A DNA stretch of 64,000 bases from an uncultured Cohaesibacter sp. (lineage in GTDB: Bacteria; Pseudomonadota; Alphaproteobacteria; Rhizobiales; Cohaesibacteraceae). The stretch covers positions 2,152,001 to 2,216,000 of the forward strand of contig NZ_OY762905.1 of the NCBI RefSeq assembly GCF_963666525.1, read 5' to 3'. The position numbers and the translations under genes were made by a program. Positions 50,532-61,796 of the stretch are shown here, piece by piece. Below the pieces are notes generated by a model. That model ran no database searches. It was not told the DNA's origin and was given only the letters and a program-made list of their open reading frames with translations. Within the stretch, counting starts at the first letter, position 1. The number at the start of each line of letters is the position of its first letter.

Positions 50532-51962
50532 CTAGTCTCGCGCATATTTGTCTTCATAGCGGATGACATCGTCTTCACCGAGATACGAGCCCGTTTGCAC
50601 TTCGATCAGCACCATGTTCACCTTGCCGGGATTTTCCAGACGATGAATAGCGCCAAGGGGTATATAGACGGACTGGTTTTCCGTAACCAGTTTTGTCTCC
50701 TCTCCGATGGTAACTCTTGCGGTTCCCTCAACCACAACCCAATGCTCGGCACGGTGATGATGTGACTGCAAGGAGAGCGCCCCTCCCGGCTTGACACCGA
50801 TCCGCTTGACCTGAAAACGGCCACCGATGACAAGGCTTTCTGACCAGCCCCAGGGACGATGATCAAGAGGGAAGTCCTCCGCCTGACGAGCTCTCTTCGC
50901 CTTGAGGCTGTCAACCACCTTGCGGATATCCTGCGTCCGGGACGCATCGGCAACAAGCACAGCATCCGGCATGGCGACGGCGAGCACATTGGTCAACCCG
51001 ATACCGACGACTTCAAGACCATCATCTTCCGATCGAAGCAGAGTGTTGACGCAGTCAATGGCGGTCGCGTTGCCTGAAAGTGCGACGCCCTGTTCATTTT
51101 GCCTGCTTTCCTTCCAGACGGCACTCCAGTCGCCAAGATCCGACCAGCCGGCAGAAAACGGGACGACGACCAGATTGCTGGCCCGCTCCATGACGGCGTA
51201 ATCGATCGAGATGTCCTCAACCTCTTCCCAGCTTGCCGGGTCAAGACGCAAGAAGCCAAGGTCGGGCCGGGCATTTTTGACCGACCGTTCTACGGGCGCC
51301 AGAAGATGGGCGGCATGTTTGCCAAAAGCCTCGATGATGGCTTGGGCAGAAAAAAGGAAAATGCCTGCGTTCCAGAGATATTTGCCGGACGCAACCATCT
51401 CTTCCGCACTGGCCAGGCCCGGCTTTTCGACAAACCGCTCAAGAGCGATAACGCGTGCAGCACCATCCCCCGGACACTCCGCCAATTCCAGATAGCCATA
51501 GCCTGTTTCCGGACGCGTCGGCTCAATCCCAAAAGTAACAAGCTTCCCGTCCCTGGCAGCCCTTTCTCCGATCCTGACCGCTTCGCGAAAGGCCTCAGCA
51601 TTCGGCACAACATGATCGGAAGGAGCCACCAAAACGAGGGCATCGGGGTCCTTGCCTGCAAGATAAAGCGCAGCAGCCAGCACGGCGGGAGCCGTATTGC
51701 GACGATCCGGCTCGATAAGGATCGCACCGGGATCAATCCCGACTTCAGACAGCTGCTCGGGAACAATGAAACGAAAATCGGAGTTGGTTACGATGACAGG
51801 CTTGTCAAAGCCGTCCCCCGACAAGCGCAAAGCGGACGCCTGAAACAAAGTCTCGTTGCCCACCAGCGGAACAAACTGCTTGGGGTAGCTTTTGCGAGAA
51901 AGAGGCCACAGGCGCGTACCCGACCCGCCGCACAACAAAACAGGAGTAATCATGGTAACCAT
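50532..51962 (-). CDS. manC: Mannose-1-phosphate guanylyltransferase / mannose-6-phosphate isomerase
   Basis: A 476-residue bifunctional type II PMI-GMP enzyme. The nucleotidyltransferase signature TPVLLCGGSGTRLWPLSRKSYPKQF is seen at the N-terminus (given here in part, GGSGTRLWPLSR), with FVEKPG near residue 180. The C-terminal cupin isomerase domain has LQSHHHRAEHWVVVEGTA and YIPLGAIHRLENPG. It makes GDP-mannose for polysaccharide or lipopolysaccharide. The start may be ATG 51962 or ATG 51953, both with weak ribosome sites. It stands alone without other polysaccharide genes. Confidence 0.9.
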   Translation of the reverse strand: MVTMITPVLLCGGSGTRLWPLSRKSYPKQFVPLVGNETLFQASALRLSGDGFDKPVIVTNSDFRFIVPEQLSEVGIDPGAILIEPDRRNTAPAVLAAALYLAGKDPDALVLVAPSDHVVPNAEAFREAVRIGERAARDGKLVTFGIEPTRPETGYGYLELAECPGDGAARVIALERFVEKPGLASAEEMVASGKYLWNAGIFLFSAQAIIEAFGKHAAHLLAPVERSVKNARPDLGFLRLDPASWEEVEDISIDYAVMERASNLVVVPFSAGWSDLGDWSAVWKESRQNEQGVALSGNATAIDCVNTLLRSEDDGLEVVGIGLTNVLAVAMPDAVLVADASRTQDIRKVVDSLKAKRARQAEDFPLDHRPWGWSESLVIGGRFQVKRIGVKPGGALSLQSHHHRAEHWVVVEGTARVTIGEETKLVTENQSVYIPLGAIHRLENPGKVNMVLIEVQTGSYLGEDDVIRYEDKYARD

Positions 51963-52313
51963 CTTCTAAAAATTCAACCAGAAATAAGCAGAAGGATATT
52001 TCAAGGAAGCCCATCACGAAAGCTCGTTTTTGCTTTGGAAGTTGAACTTGGTGCTGAGGATGGCATTTTTCCGCCGCAAATGCATGACGGATACCCGAAT
52101 GGACCACGCACCCTGGTCATAACAACGTCTGATGATGGCATCAAACCTTGTCCGCGCGCAAAGTCAGGCATTGCGCGTGAGGCGAACTGATAAAGGGTTC
52201 CCAGACCTTGGCATGGCTATGTTCAGCAAAATATGCCGCAAACCAGAACCCGCACGAATCCGGCAACTCTTGATCACCAGGTTTTTGCTCGGAAGGGAAT
52301 ATAGATAAGGATA
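51963..52313. other. Intergenic region between manC and tRNA-Ser
   Basis: No gene, repeat or tRNA promoter element that I can defend was seen in these 351 bp; overlapping frames on both strands lack ribosome sites. Confidence 0.4.
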
Positions 52314-52403
52314 TGGCGGAGAGAGAGGGATTCGAACCCTCGGAACGCTTGCGCGATCAACGGTTTTCGAGACCGCCCCGTTCGACCACTCCGGCACCTC
52401 TCC
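52314..52403 (-). tRNA. tRNA-Ser (anticodon CGA)
   Basis: On the minus strand the 90-base sequence begins GGAGAGG, has a D-arm, an anticodon stem-loop GCGGT-CTCGAAA-ACCGT giving anticodon CGA, a long class II variable arm, a T-arm with GGGTTCGAATCCC, an acceptor strand TCTCTCC, discriminator G and an encoded CCA. The acceptor pairs fully, with one G-T. Confidence 0.93.
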
Positions 52404-52614
52404 GCAAACCATTTCGAGCCGAATAGTGGTCTTTGAAGGCTCGAAAAGGTGGCCGGACAATACACATCCCGGCCCCCAAGCTCAAGACGTCAAACGAAAA
52501 AATCCCCACCCGCAACAAAATGCCCCCAGATGCCTGTTAAAAGTTGCCTCGACTGCCACCCTTGACAGGCCACAAAGGGCCCGCATCTGGCGTCATAAGC
52601 ATTGCGTTCTCGAG

Positions 52615-53052
52615 TCATGACAGCCAATTGAAACCAAGCATCACGAACAGCACCAGCTGGGCGAATACCGCCAGCATGAAGAAATAACTCCGCAGGCTCG
52701 GGTTCTTTCGCGTCGCCACGAGATAATAGGTCACCATGTGGCAGGCTCTAGCGGCAACATAGCCCCAGCTCAACAGCGAAAGCCACCTTGGACTGAAGCC
52801 ACTCGCAACCGCCAACGCGACCAGCGCCACCATGAAAGGCACATTCTCGATAGAATTCATGAAGGTGCGATGGCTGCGGAACACGAACGACTCCGGGCCA
52901 AGCGCTTCATCGACCATACCGGGGACGTAGGATGTCTGGGCCCGGTGCGCAACGGAGGCAACCAGCGCCTGAATGAACACCATGACCAGCAGCAGATAAA
53001 CCGCCCAGAAGACTGAACCATAAGCCTGAAGATCGACGATCGTTGATTGCAT
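52615..53052 (-). CDS. MAPEG family membrane protein
   Basis: A 145-residue protein with four hydrophobic helices. The segment SFVFRSHRTFMNSIENVPFMV and RACHMVTYYLV are characteristic of MAPEG (membrane-associated eicosanoid/glutathione metabolism) proteins. ATG 53052 has AAGGA eight bases upstream; an ATG three codons earlier sits against that site. Bacterial members may have glutathione-transferase-like activity, but the role is not known. Confidence 0.8.
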   Translation of the reverse strand: MQSTIVDLQAYGSVFWAVYLLLVMVFIQALVASVAHRAQTSYVPGMVDEALGPESFVFRSHRTFMNSIENVPFMVALVALAVASGFSPRWLSLLSWGYVAARACHMVTYYLVATRKNPSLRSYFFMLAVFAQLVLFVMLGFNWLS

Positions 53053-53162
53053 TTCCCCCATCCTTTTCACTTTGCAGACACCGCAATGATGCATCAGGCA
53101 TGTGGGATGGAGGAACGACCTCGTCAAGGAGCGATTGCGGCGCGAGAAACCGCTAGTTTTTC

Positions 53163-53190
53163 TTGACTCTGCGGGCTTTACCGGTATATT
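53163..53190 (+). promoter_or_regulatory. Sigma70 promoter of the rplU-rpmA operon
   Basis: TTGACT (53163-53168), 16 bp spacer, TATATT (53185-53190) is close to consensus and would give a leader of about 160 bases before rplU. The rest of 53053-53355 shows no gene. Confidence 0.65.
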
Positions 53191-53355
53191 GCGCAGGAAC
53201 TCGAGGCGTGGGGCAAATCCCGCGCCCTTTTGCTTGTCTGGACGAAATTCTGTAAACAACTGATTTCATTGACCAAACAGGCTATCTTGCAACTGACTGA
53301 AAAAGACAGACCCGCAGAACTCGATTCTCGGAGCCTGGATTGAACGGAGAAAAAA

Positions 53356-53955
53356 ATGTTCGCAGTCATCAAAACCGGTGGTAAGCAGTACACTGTTTCC
53401 CCCGAAGATGTAATCAAGGTCGAAAAGCTCGAAGGCGAAGCTGGCGAAACCGTTGTCTTTGACAGCGTTCTGCTGGTTGGCGGCGAAGGCGATGCACAGG
53501 TTGGCGCTCCTCTGGTTGACGGCGCATCTGTTGCAGCAGAGATTGTTGATCAGGGCCGTGGCCGCAAGATCATCATCTTCAAGAAACGTCGTCGTCAGAA
53601 TTCCCGTCGTCGCAACGGCCATCGTCAGTACTTCACCACCGTCAAGATCTCCGAGATCCTGACCGGCGGCAAGGCTCCGGCAAAGGCTGCCAAGAAGGCA
53701 ACCCCGGCCAAGGCTGAAGCAGCAGTTGCTGCCCCGGCTGCTGCTGAAGGTGACAAGGACGACCTGAAGAAACTGAAAGGTCTCGGCAAGGTCATGGAAG
53801 GCAAGTTGAATGAAATGGGCATCACCACATATGCCCAGATCGCAGCCTTCACCGCTGAAGACATTGAAAAAGTAGAAGAGGCTCTTGCAGCTAAAGGCCG
53901 CTTCGAACGTGACAACTGGATCGAGCAGGCCGCTGCGCTTGCTGCTGAGAAATAA
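53356..53955 (+). CDS. rplU: 50S ribosomal protein L21 with C-terminal extension
   Basis: A 199-residue L21. The conserved core ([14 protein letters not shown] at the start, then [19 protein letters not shown]) ends near residue 105, where ordinary L21 stops. It is followed by an Ala/Lys-rich linker and a helical domain with [18 protein letters not shown] and a long helix to the end, resembling a helix-hairpin-helix fold. Such an extension is known in alphaproteobacteria. L21 binds 23S rRNA in the 50S subunit. Co-transcribed with rpmA 23 bp downstream. Confidence 0.95.
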   Translation: MFAVIKTGGKQYTVSPEDVIKVEKLEGEAGETVVFDSVLLVGGEGDAQVGAPLVDGASVAAEIVDQGRGRKIIIFKKRRRQNSRRRNGHRQYFTTVKISEILTGGKAPAKAAKKATPAKAEAAVAAPAAAEGDKDDLKKLKGLGKVMEGKLNEMGITTYAQIAAFTAEDIEKVEEALAAKGRFERDNWIEQAAALAAEK

Positions 53956-53978
53956 GTTAGAGACGAGGAGACACCAAA

Positions 53979-54248
53979 ATGGCACATAAAAAGGCAGGTG
54001 GTTCATCCCGTAACGGCCGCGATACAGCGGGCCGTCGTCTGGGCGTGAAAAAATTCGGCGGTGAAACTGTTATCGCTGGTAACATCATCATTCGTCAGCG
54101 CGGCACCAAATGGCATCCGGGCAACAACGTTGGCATGGGCAAAGACCACACCATCTTTGCAACCGTCAATGGTAACGTCGAGTTCGCGACCAAAGCGAAT
54201 GGCCGAACTTACGTGTCCGTGAACCCGATGGCGGAAGCGGCTGAATAA
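53979..54248 (+). CDS. rpmA: 50S ribosomal protein L27
   Basis: An 89-residue L27 starting [20 protein letters not shown] at ATG 53979 with GAGGAG upstream. The N-terminal AHKKAGGSS reaches the peptidyl-transferase centre and is intact, without the cleavable extension seen in Firmicutes. The length and the rplU neighbour are standard. Confidence 0.97.
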   Translation: MAHKKAGGSSRNGRDTAGRRLGVKKFGGETVIAGNIIIRQRGTKWHPGNNVGMGKDHTIFATVNGNVEFATKANGRTYVSVNPMAEAAE

Positions 54249-54342
54249 CACTGGCATGAACATAACACGATTTGCCGGTGTCCCTGACCCCGGAAAATCG
54301 TAAAGGCCTCCCTCCTGAAAAGGGCAAGAGAGCCAAAAGATT

Positions 54343-54379
54343 AAAGGGGAGATGGGACACCATCTTCCCTTTTCTTTTG
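54343..54379 (+). terminator. Terminator after rpmA
   Basis: AAAGGGGAGATGG pairs, with a wobble, with CCATCTTCCCTTT around a short loop, followed by TCTTTTG. It lies about 95 bp after rpmA and 30 bp before the first acetyltransferase, so the downstream genes may depend on read-through or their own promoter. Confidence 0.6.
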
Positions 54380-54408
54380 ATCTCAACCCAACCCCACAGG
54401 AGGGACTA

Positions 54409-55089
54409 ATGTTGGAAATAGATGAAAGTTTACGTGAGACCGAGCCTGACTGTAGAGAGGGTTCGGAAATCAAACCTTTCCTGTTGCGCCACCCAGCTCG
54501 TGCAGATCTGGAAACGCTGGTCGCCCTGGCCAATTCTCCGGCACTGACGAAGAACCTGTGCAGCAACTGGCTGCCGATTTCCGCCGACGGCGCGAAATCC
54601 TGGTATCTCAATCAGACCGAGAAGACGGACCCAACCGAATTCCCCTTCATCATCACCAATATGACTGGGGCCTTGATTGGCGTGATTTGTCTGCAGCTTG
54701 AAGAAGACCGCAAGCAGGCAGAAGTCAGCGTCATCATCAAGCGCGACCATTGGCAGCACGGTTACGCCACACGAGCCATTCAGGCAGTGGCGGATTTTGC
54801 ATTTTCGAGCCCGAACATGAATCAGCCAAATCTGGAAGCGCTCGTGGCGCGCTGCCGGGTTTCCTGCGGTGCGTCCCGACGCATCGCCGAGAAGTGCGGC
54901 TTCCAGTATAGCGGCACCGGAATGGCGCATTCCCAGCATTACAAGGGAATGATCCCGATCGATCGTTACCGTCTGGACCGGGGGGTCTGGTCGGCTCTGC
55001 GCAACTGGTCGGGCATGGGACAAAGAGACATGTTCTCTTTCGGGCCGAACAGTGGCCCTGACATTTATGGCATGAAAGGAGCGGCGTGA
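54409..55089 (+). CDS. GNAT family N-acetyltransferase
   Basis: A 226-residue acetyltransferase from ATG 54409 (CAGGAGGG upstream). The GNAT core runs from about residue 25: LLRHPARADLETLVAL, then VSVIIKRDHWQHGYATRAIQA (acetyl-CoA pyrophosphate loop, a weak Q/R-x-x-G-x-A) and RRIAEKCGFQY. RimJ/RimL-type. The gene is the first of three acetyltransferases between rpmA and obgE; a GNAT gene at this spot is common in Hyphomicrobiales. Substrate unknown. Confidence 0.85.
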   Translation: MLEIDESLRETEPDCREGSEIKPFLLRHPARADLETLVALANSPALTKNLCSNWLPISADGAKSWYLNQTEKTDPTEFPFIITNMTGALIGVICLQLEEDRKQAEVSVIIKRDHWQHGYATRAIQAVADFAFSSPNMNQPNLEALVARCRVSCGASRRIAEKCGFQYSGTGMAHSQHYKGMIPIDRYRLDRGVWSALRNWSGMGQRDMFSFGPNSGPDIYGMKGAA

Positions 55090-55640
55090 TGCAGTTTCCG
55101 GCTCTTAAAAGTGAACGGCTTGTCCTGAGGTCTCTCAGGGCAAGTGACGCACCAGACCTCAGCGCCTATTGTCAGGACCTCGAGGTGTCAAAATATCTGG
55201 CCGTTGTTCCACATCCCTATACGGAAGAGGATGCACAAAGCTGGATCGCCAATCAGGACAAGGGGATAGCAGGCATCAACCTTGGTATCACCCATGACGA
55301 CGAACTGATTGGCGTAGTCGGCATCAAGGCGTCCAGCGAACGGGATGTCGGCATTTTTGCACCGACCATCGGCTACTGGCTGGCGCCTGCCTTCTGGGGC
55401 AAGGGCTTCATGCAGGAGGCGGTCCGCCGTCTGCTCGACTGGTACCTGCCGCTGGAACCGACGGAAAAGATGTGCGCCGCTGCCTTTGAAGACAACCCGC
55501 GCTCAATCAGCCTTTTGAAAACCCTCGGGTTTGAAGAGGTCCGCCGTGGCACGGGCTACAGCGTTGCCCGGGGAGAACCCGTTCCCGAAGTCATCATGGA
55601 GCTGACGTCCGAGCGGTTCCTGCAGCAAAGGTGCGCCTGA
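55089..55640 (+). CDS. GNAT family N-acetyltransferase (RimJ/RimL type)
   Basis: A 183-residue protein starting MQFPALKSERLVLRSLR at ATG 55089, which shares its first base with the stop of the previous gene. The acetyl-CoA motif region reads APTIGYWLAPAFWGKGFMQEA and the C-terminus SLLKTLGFEEV. It is closely similar over its whole length to the next gene, so the two look like a tandem duplication. Confidence 0.87.
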   Translation: MQFPALKSERLVLRSLRASDAPDLSAYCQDLEVSKYLAVVPHPYTEEDAQSWIANQDKGIAGINLGITHDDELIGVVGIKASSERDVGIFAPTIGYWLAPAFWGKGFMQEAVRRLLDWYLPLEPTEKMCAAAFEDNPRSISLLKTLGFEEVRRGTGYSVARGEPVPEVIMELTSERFLQQRCA

Positions 55641-55672
55641 CAAGGCGCCCCCCCCTTTAGAGGAGAGGTCCG

Positions 55673-57255
<1,583 letters not shown>

Positions 57256-57331
57256 GGGACGCCGAAGACCTTCGAGACCTTTAGCTGCAACGCCGGCCTG
57301 AGCCCTCAGGCCCCAACGATCGAGACCCCAA

Positions 57332-58492
57332 GTGAGACTTGAAGATCAAAAGAGGATTGTCGTCAAAATCGGATCGGCAACCCTCGTGGATGAAAAGACA
57401 GGACGTCTGCGCGCCGCCTGGCTGCAAACCCTGATTGATGACATCGCCATGCTCAAGACGCAAGGCAAGGAAATCATCATTGTCTCGTCGGGAGCCATTG
57501 CGCTTGGCCGCAGAAAGGTCAAGCTGCCCAAGGGCAAGCTGCGGCTGCATGAAAGTCAGGCCGCCGCCGCCATCGGCCAGATCGCACTGGGCGAAGCCTA
57601 TGCCGACGCCCTGCACAAGGTCGACATGACCACCGGACAGGTGCTGCTGACCCTTGGCGACACAGAAGAGCGCCGCCGCTATCTCAACGCCCGCGCAACG
57701 CTGGCCACCATGCTCAAGCTCGGCGCCGTGCCGATCATCAACGAAAATGACACCGTGGCGACGACGGAAATCAAGTTTGGCGACAACGACCGGCTGGCGG
57801 CCCGAGTTGCCACCATGATCAGCGCCGACTGCCTCATCCTGCTATCCGATATAGATGGTCTCTATACGGCCCCTCCGGCCAAAGACCCGAACGCCCAGCA
57901 TATCCCCGTGATCGAGCATATCACGCCGGAAATCGAGGCCATGGCCGGCAGCGCCGGGTCCTCTCTGGCCAAGGGTGGCATGACCACAAAGATTGCCGCC
58001 GCCAAGATCGCCGTCAACGCAGGCACTGCGATGATCATCGCCAACGGCAGCGGCTACAACCCGCTCAAAGCCATCATGGATGGCGGCAAGCACAGCTGGT
58101 TCGTGCCCAAATCCAACCCGATCACCCAGCGCAAGCGCTGGATCAACGGCAATCTGGAACCACACGGCACGATCACGCTGGATGATGGCGCAGTCCACGC
58201 CCTGATGAGCGGCAAGAGTCTGCTGCCAGCTGGCGTGCTGCGACTGGAGGGCGATTTTGCCAAGGGTGACGCCCTGATCATCAAGGATTCCACCGGGCTG
58301 GAAATCGCCCGTGGTCTTGTCGCCTATGACCGCTCGGAAGCCGACCAGATCAAGGGCTGCAAATCCTCGCAAATTGCTGATATTCTTGGCTATGACGGCC
58401 GGGCAGAACTCATCCACCGGGACGACATGGTCATCAGTGGCGGCGAGCATGGCGACCACTTTGATCATGACGATCATGATGGCCGACCGTGA
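57332..58492 (+). CDS. proB: Glutamate 5-kinase with PUA domain and His/Asp-rich tail
   Basis: A 386-residue enzyme from GTG 57332. The amino-acid-kinase domain ([45 protein letters not shown]) is followed by a PUA domain (about 280-365). It phosphorylates glutamate in proline synthesis. The final residues, [17 protein letters not shown], form an unusual His/Asp-rich tail beyond the PUA domain that could bind metal. The downstream gene is proA. Confidence 0.95.
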   Translation: MRLEDQKRIVVKIGSATLVDEKTGRLRAAWLQTLIDDIAMLKTQGKEIIIVSSGAIALGRRKVKLPKGKLRLHESQAAAAIGQIALGEAYADALHKVDMTTGQVLLTLGDTEERRRYLNARATLATMLKLGAVPIINENDTVATTEIKFGDNDRLAARVATMISADCLILLSDIDGLYTAPPAKDPNAQHIPVIEHITPEIEAMAGSAGSSLAKGGMTTKIAAAKIAVNAGTAMIIANGSGYNPLKAIMDGGKHSWFVPKSNPITQRKRWINGNLEPHGTITLDDGAVHALMSGKSLLPAGVLRLEGDFAKGDALIIKDSTGLEIARGLVAYDRSEADQIKGCKSSQIADILGYDGRAELIHRDDMVISGGEHGDHFDHDDHDGRP

Positions 58493-58583
58493 TGGGCGGC
58501 CGTAACAGGCACTCCATCACCTGACACCAATCAGAAACAGAAATTTGCAGACTTCACGTCCATTCCCGAAGGGGGCAAACGCC

Positions 58584-59858
58584 ATGAATGACATGACAGG
58601 GACCGTAACCGACATCATGAACGCGCTGGGTGCAAAAGCCCGTCTGGCTGCGCGGGACCTGGCCAATGCCCCGACGGAACAAAAGGACAAGGCGCTGAGC
58701 GAAGCGGCAAAGGCCATACGAGCCAGTGCCGACACCATTCTGGAGGCCAACGCCAAGGACATTGCCAAGGGCAAGGAAGAGGGCATCTCTCAGTCTTTTC
58801 TTGATCGGCTGACCCTCAGCCGCGACCGCATTGAGGCCATCGCCGCCGGACTTGACGCCATCGTCGGCCTGCCCGACCCTGTCGGCAGCATCATGGCGGG
58901 CTGGGATCGCCCCAATGGTCTGCATATCGAACGCGTGCGTACGCCCCTTGGTGTCATCGGCGTGATTTACGAAAGCCGCCCCAATGTCACCGCTGACGCC
59001 GGAGCCCTGTGCCTGAAGGCTGGCAACGCCGCCATCCTGCGCGGCGGCTCGGACAGCTATCATTCGTCCCGCGCCATCCACGCCTGTCTGGTCACCGGCC
59101 TCGAGAGCGCCGGCCTGTCACCGGACTGCATCCAGATTGTCCCGACCACTGATCGGGCCGCAGTCGGCGAAATGCTCAAGGGACTGGGCGGCAACCTCGA
59201 CGTCATCGTGCCGCGCGGCGGCAAGGGCCTTGTCGGCCGTGTCCAGACCGAAGCACGGGTGCCTGTCTTCTCTCATCTGGAAGGCATTTGCCATGTCTAC
59301 ATCGACAAGGAAGCCGACCCGGCAAAGGCCGAAGACATCACCGTCAACGCCAAGATGCGCCGCACCGGCATTTGCGGCGCCGCCGAGACGCTGTTGATCG
59401 ACCGGGCTGTCGCCGACACGTTGGGCAAAGCGGTTTTGCAGGCGCTGAGCAAGTCCGGCTGCCTGATCAGGGGCACGGCGGAAATCCAGGACCTGTTGCC
59501 TGCTGCCGAACTGGCCAACGAGGAAGACTGGTCGACCGAATATCTCGATGCCATCATCTCCGCCAAGCTGGTGGATGGTGTCGACGGTGCCATTGATCAC
59601 ATCGCCCATTACAGCTCGAACCACACCGAGAGCATCATTACAGAGGATCAGGGCGCGGCCGACAAGTTCCTCAAGGAAGTGGACAGCGCCATCGTTATGC
59701 ACAATGCCTCGACCCAGTTTGCCGATGGCGGCGAGTTCGGCATGGGCGCTGAAATCGGCATCGCAACGGGCCGCATGCACGCACGCGGGCCGGTCGGACT
59801 GGAGCAGCTGACCAGTTTCAAGTATCGAGTGCATGGCTCGGGGCAGACCCGGCCGTGA
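58584..59858 (+). CDS. proA: Gamma-glutamyl phosphate reductase
   Basis: A 424-residue aldehyde-dehydrogenase-superfamily enzyme starting MNDMTGTV at ATG 58584. Landmarks are [21 protein letters not shown], the nucleophile Cys in [11 protein letters not shown] (near residue 260) and [18 protein letters not shown] at the end. It reduces glutamyl 5-phosphate to the semialdehyde with NADPH in proline synthesis. The upstream frame to 58545 adds 13 unsupported residues. Confidence 0.96.
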   Translation: MNDMTGTVTDIMNALGAKARLAARDLANAPTEQKDKALSEAAKAIRASADTILEANAKDIAKGKEEGISQSFLDRLTLSRDRIEAIAAGLDAIVGLPDPVGSIMAGWDRPNGLHIERVRTPLGVIGVIYESRPNVTADAGALCLKAGNAAILRGGSDSYHSSRAIHACLVTGLESAGLSPDCIQIVPTTDRAAVGEMLKGLGGNLDVIVPRGGKGLVGRVQTEARVPVFSHLEGICHVYIDKEADPAKAEDITVNAKMRRTGICGAAETLLIDRAVADTLGKAVLQALSKSGCLIRGTAEIQDLLPAAELANEEDWSTEYLDAIISAKLVDGVDGAIDHIAHYSSNHTESIITEDQGAADKFLKEVDSAIVMHNASTQFADGGEFGMGAEIGIATGRMHARGPVGLEQLTSFKYRVHGSGQTRP

Positions 59859-59924
59859 TTTCAACACTCCATCCACACATGACTTAGATCCAGCCCCCTA
59901 CCCTTTTTCAAGCCGGTTGACGCG

Positions 59925-60569
59925 ATGACACGATCCCGCATCTATTCAAACGATCTGCCACCCGTCACCCGCGGTCTGCGCATCGGCCTTTACGGAGGCA
60001 GCTTCAACCCGGCGCACAACGGCCACCGGCATGTGGCGGTCACCGCCATGAAGCGCTTGCAACTGGACCGGGTCTGGTGTTTGGTCACGCCAGGCAACCC
60101 GTTGAAAGACATAAGAGAACTTCCTCCTCTCGGGGTTCGTTTGACAAAGACCGCCAGCGTCATGGACCACCCGCGGATCGACATCACCGGGGTCGAGGCA
60201 AAGGCCAACACCCGCTACACCGCAGAAACCCTTGACTGGCTGCTGGCCCACACCCGCGAGGCCAACTTTGTCTGGTTGATGGGGGCCGACAATCTTAAGC
60301 AATTTCACAAATGGCAACGCTGGCAGGATATTTTGCACAAAATCCCTGTTGCCATTGTGGACCGCCCCGGCTACAGTCTGTCACCGCTTAACGCACTGGC
60401 AGCCCGGAATTATGCATGGGCGCGGCTCGCTTCCCACAAGGCAGCAACGCTCGCGACAGCGCAATGCCCTGCTTGGACCTTCATCCATGGTCCGCGCTCG
60501 GACTTGTCTTCCACCGCACTGAGGCAAAGCGCAAAAGCCCAAGGCGCGCAGAATGCGCAAGAGCCTTGA
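59925..60569 (+). CDS. nadD: Nicotinate-nucleotide adenylyltransferase
   Basis: A 214-residue nucleotidyltransferase with the GSFNPAHNGH motif (residues about 26-35), LVTPGNPLKD, WLMGADNLKQFHKW and the late DLSSTALRQS (counterpart of ISSTxIR). It makes deamido-NAD. Placement between proA and rsfS is the conserved alphaproteobacterial order. Start ATG 59925 has a weak ribosome site. Confidence 0.95.
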   Translation: MTRSRIYSNDLPPVTRGLRIGLYGGSFNPAHNGHRHVAVTAMKRLQLDRVWCLVTPGNPLKDIRELPPLGVRLTKTASVMDHPRIDITGVEAKANTRYTAETLDWLLAHTREANFVWLMGADNLKQFHKWQRWQDILHKIPVAIVDRPGYSLSPLNALAARNYAWARLASHKAATLATAQCPAWTFIHGPRSDLSSTALRQSAKAQGAQNAQEP

Positions 60570-60733
60570 AATTGTCACATAGCATGACTTATTCTTAAAG
60601 GGCGGAGATTCGATGCGTGCATCAGTCTTTCGCCTGTCCATTTCCGTTCATCTATCCGTGATGGACCGATGAACGGGAGAGAAACTGTCTGCAGTTTGAT
60701 TCAAGAGGTATATTCCTGTCCACCGCAGCACAA

Positions 60734-61123
60734 ATGGAGATCATGCCCGAAGGTCCGTCTCCCATCCGCCTCGTTTCGGGTCGCAAGGATCCTGAACAGG
60801 CCCTCGCAGTGATCCTCTCCAGCCTTGATGAATCCAAGGCCGAAGACATCCTGTCCATCGACTTGCGCGGCAAGTCCGCACTTGCCGATTACATGGTCAT
60901 CGCATCCGGTCGTTCCCACAGACATGTCGGTGCCGTTGCTGATCGTCTCCTCCGAGACCTCAAGGACAACGGTTTTGGCAGTGCCAGCGTGGAAGGTCTG
61001 CCCAGCTGCGACTGGGTCCTGATCGACACCGGCGACATCATTGTTCACGTCTTCCGCCCGGAAGTCCGCGCATTCTACAATATCGAGAAAATGTGGGCGG
61101 CGGAAACAGACGACGATCTCTGA
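60734..61123 (+). CDS. rsfS: Ribosomal silencing factor RsfS
   Basis: A 129-residue DUF143 protein: EDILSIDLRGKSALADYMVIASG near residue 35, VEGLPSCDWVLIDTGDIIVHVF and REFYNIEKMW-type end (RAFYNIEKMW). It binds L14 and blocks subunit joining. ATG 60734 is used; GGAGA is not obvious before it, and the ATG at 60743 is an alternative. Confidence 0.95.
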   Translation: MEIMPEGPSPIRLVSGRKDPEQALAVILSSLDESKAEDILSIDLRGKSALADYMVIASGRSHRHVGAVADRLLRDLKDNGFGSASVEGLPSCDWVLIDTGDIIVHVFRPEVRAFYNIEKMWAAETDDDL

Positions 61124-61198
61124 TCCCGTCTGACAGACGGTTTCCATCATCTGGCCGCCACTAGCGGCCAGAGATCGCCGGAAATCGTCGGGAAGTGA

Positions 61199-61684
61199 AT
61201 GATGAAGCTTGTTATCAGTGCAATCGGACGGCAAAAGGCTGGTCCGGAAACGGATCTTGTCGCGCGTTATCTCGACCGGTCACAGAAGGCTGGCAGAGCG
61301 CTCGGTCTCAACGGGCCGGACATTCTCGAGTTTACCGAAAGCCGGGCGCGCAACACTCAGGAACGCAAGACACAGGAAGCCGAGCAGACCCTCGCGGCCC
61401 TGCCCGCAGGTGCCTTCATCGTTGCACTGGATGAGCATGGCAAGAACATGTCGAGCGAGGACTTCGCCAAACTGATCGACAGGGAACGCAATCAGGGCAC
61501 GCCAGCCATGGCCTTCTGCCTTGGCGGCCCGGATGGACACGGGCAGGCGCTGTTGGGTGCGGCCAACGCCAAGCTGGCCCTTGGGGCCATGACATGGCCC
61601 CATCAGATTGCCCGCATCCTGCTTTCCGAGCAGATCTACCGCGCCATGACCATCCTCTCCGGCCATCCCTACCACCGCACCTGA
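61199..61684 (+). CDS. rlmH: 23S rRNA pseudouridine1915 N3-methyltransferase RlmH
   Basis: A 161-residue SPOUT methyltransferase: KLVISAIGRQKAGPE at the start, VALDEHGKNMSSEDFA, CLGGPDGHG (SAM-binding knot loop) and EQIYRAMTILSGHPYHR at the end. Both ATG 61199 and ATG 61202 are possible starts. Part of the rsfS-rlmH pair. Confidence 0.96.
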   Translation: MMKLVISAIGRQKAGPETDLVARYLDRSQKAGRALGLNGPDILEFTESRARNTQERKTQEAEQTLAALPAGAFIVALDEHGKNMSSEDFAKLIDRERNQGTPAMAFCLGGPDGHGQALLGAANAKLALGAMTWPHQIARILLSEQIYRAMTILSGHPYHRT

Positions 61685-61796
61685 CCACTCCGTCCAAAAG
61701 TCGTCACAAAAGATCGATAATTGCGGCTTTTTCCCTGTCAGACCGATTCCACCGGATCGGTCCTTGCACTAAATTGCAGGGAAACCAGCGCAACGG

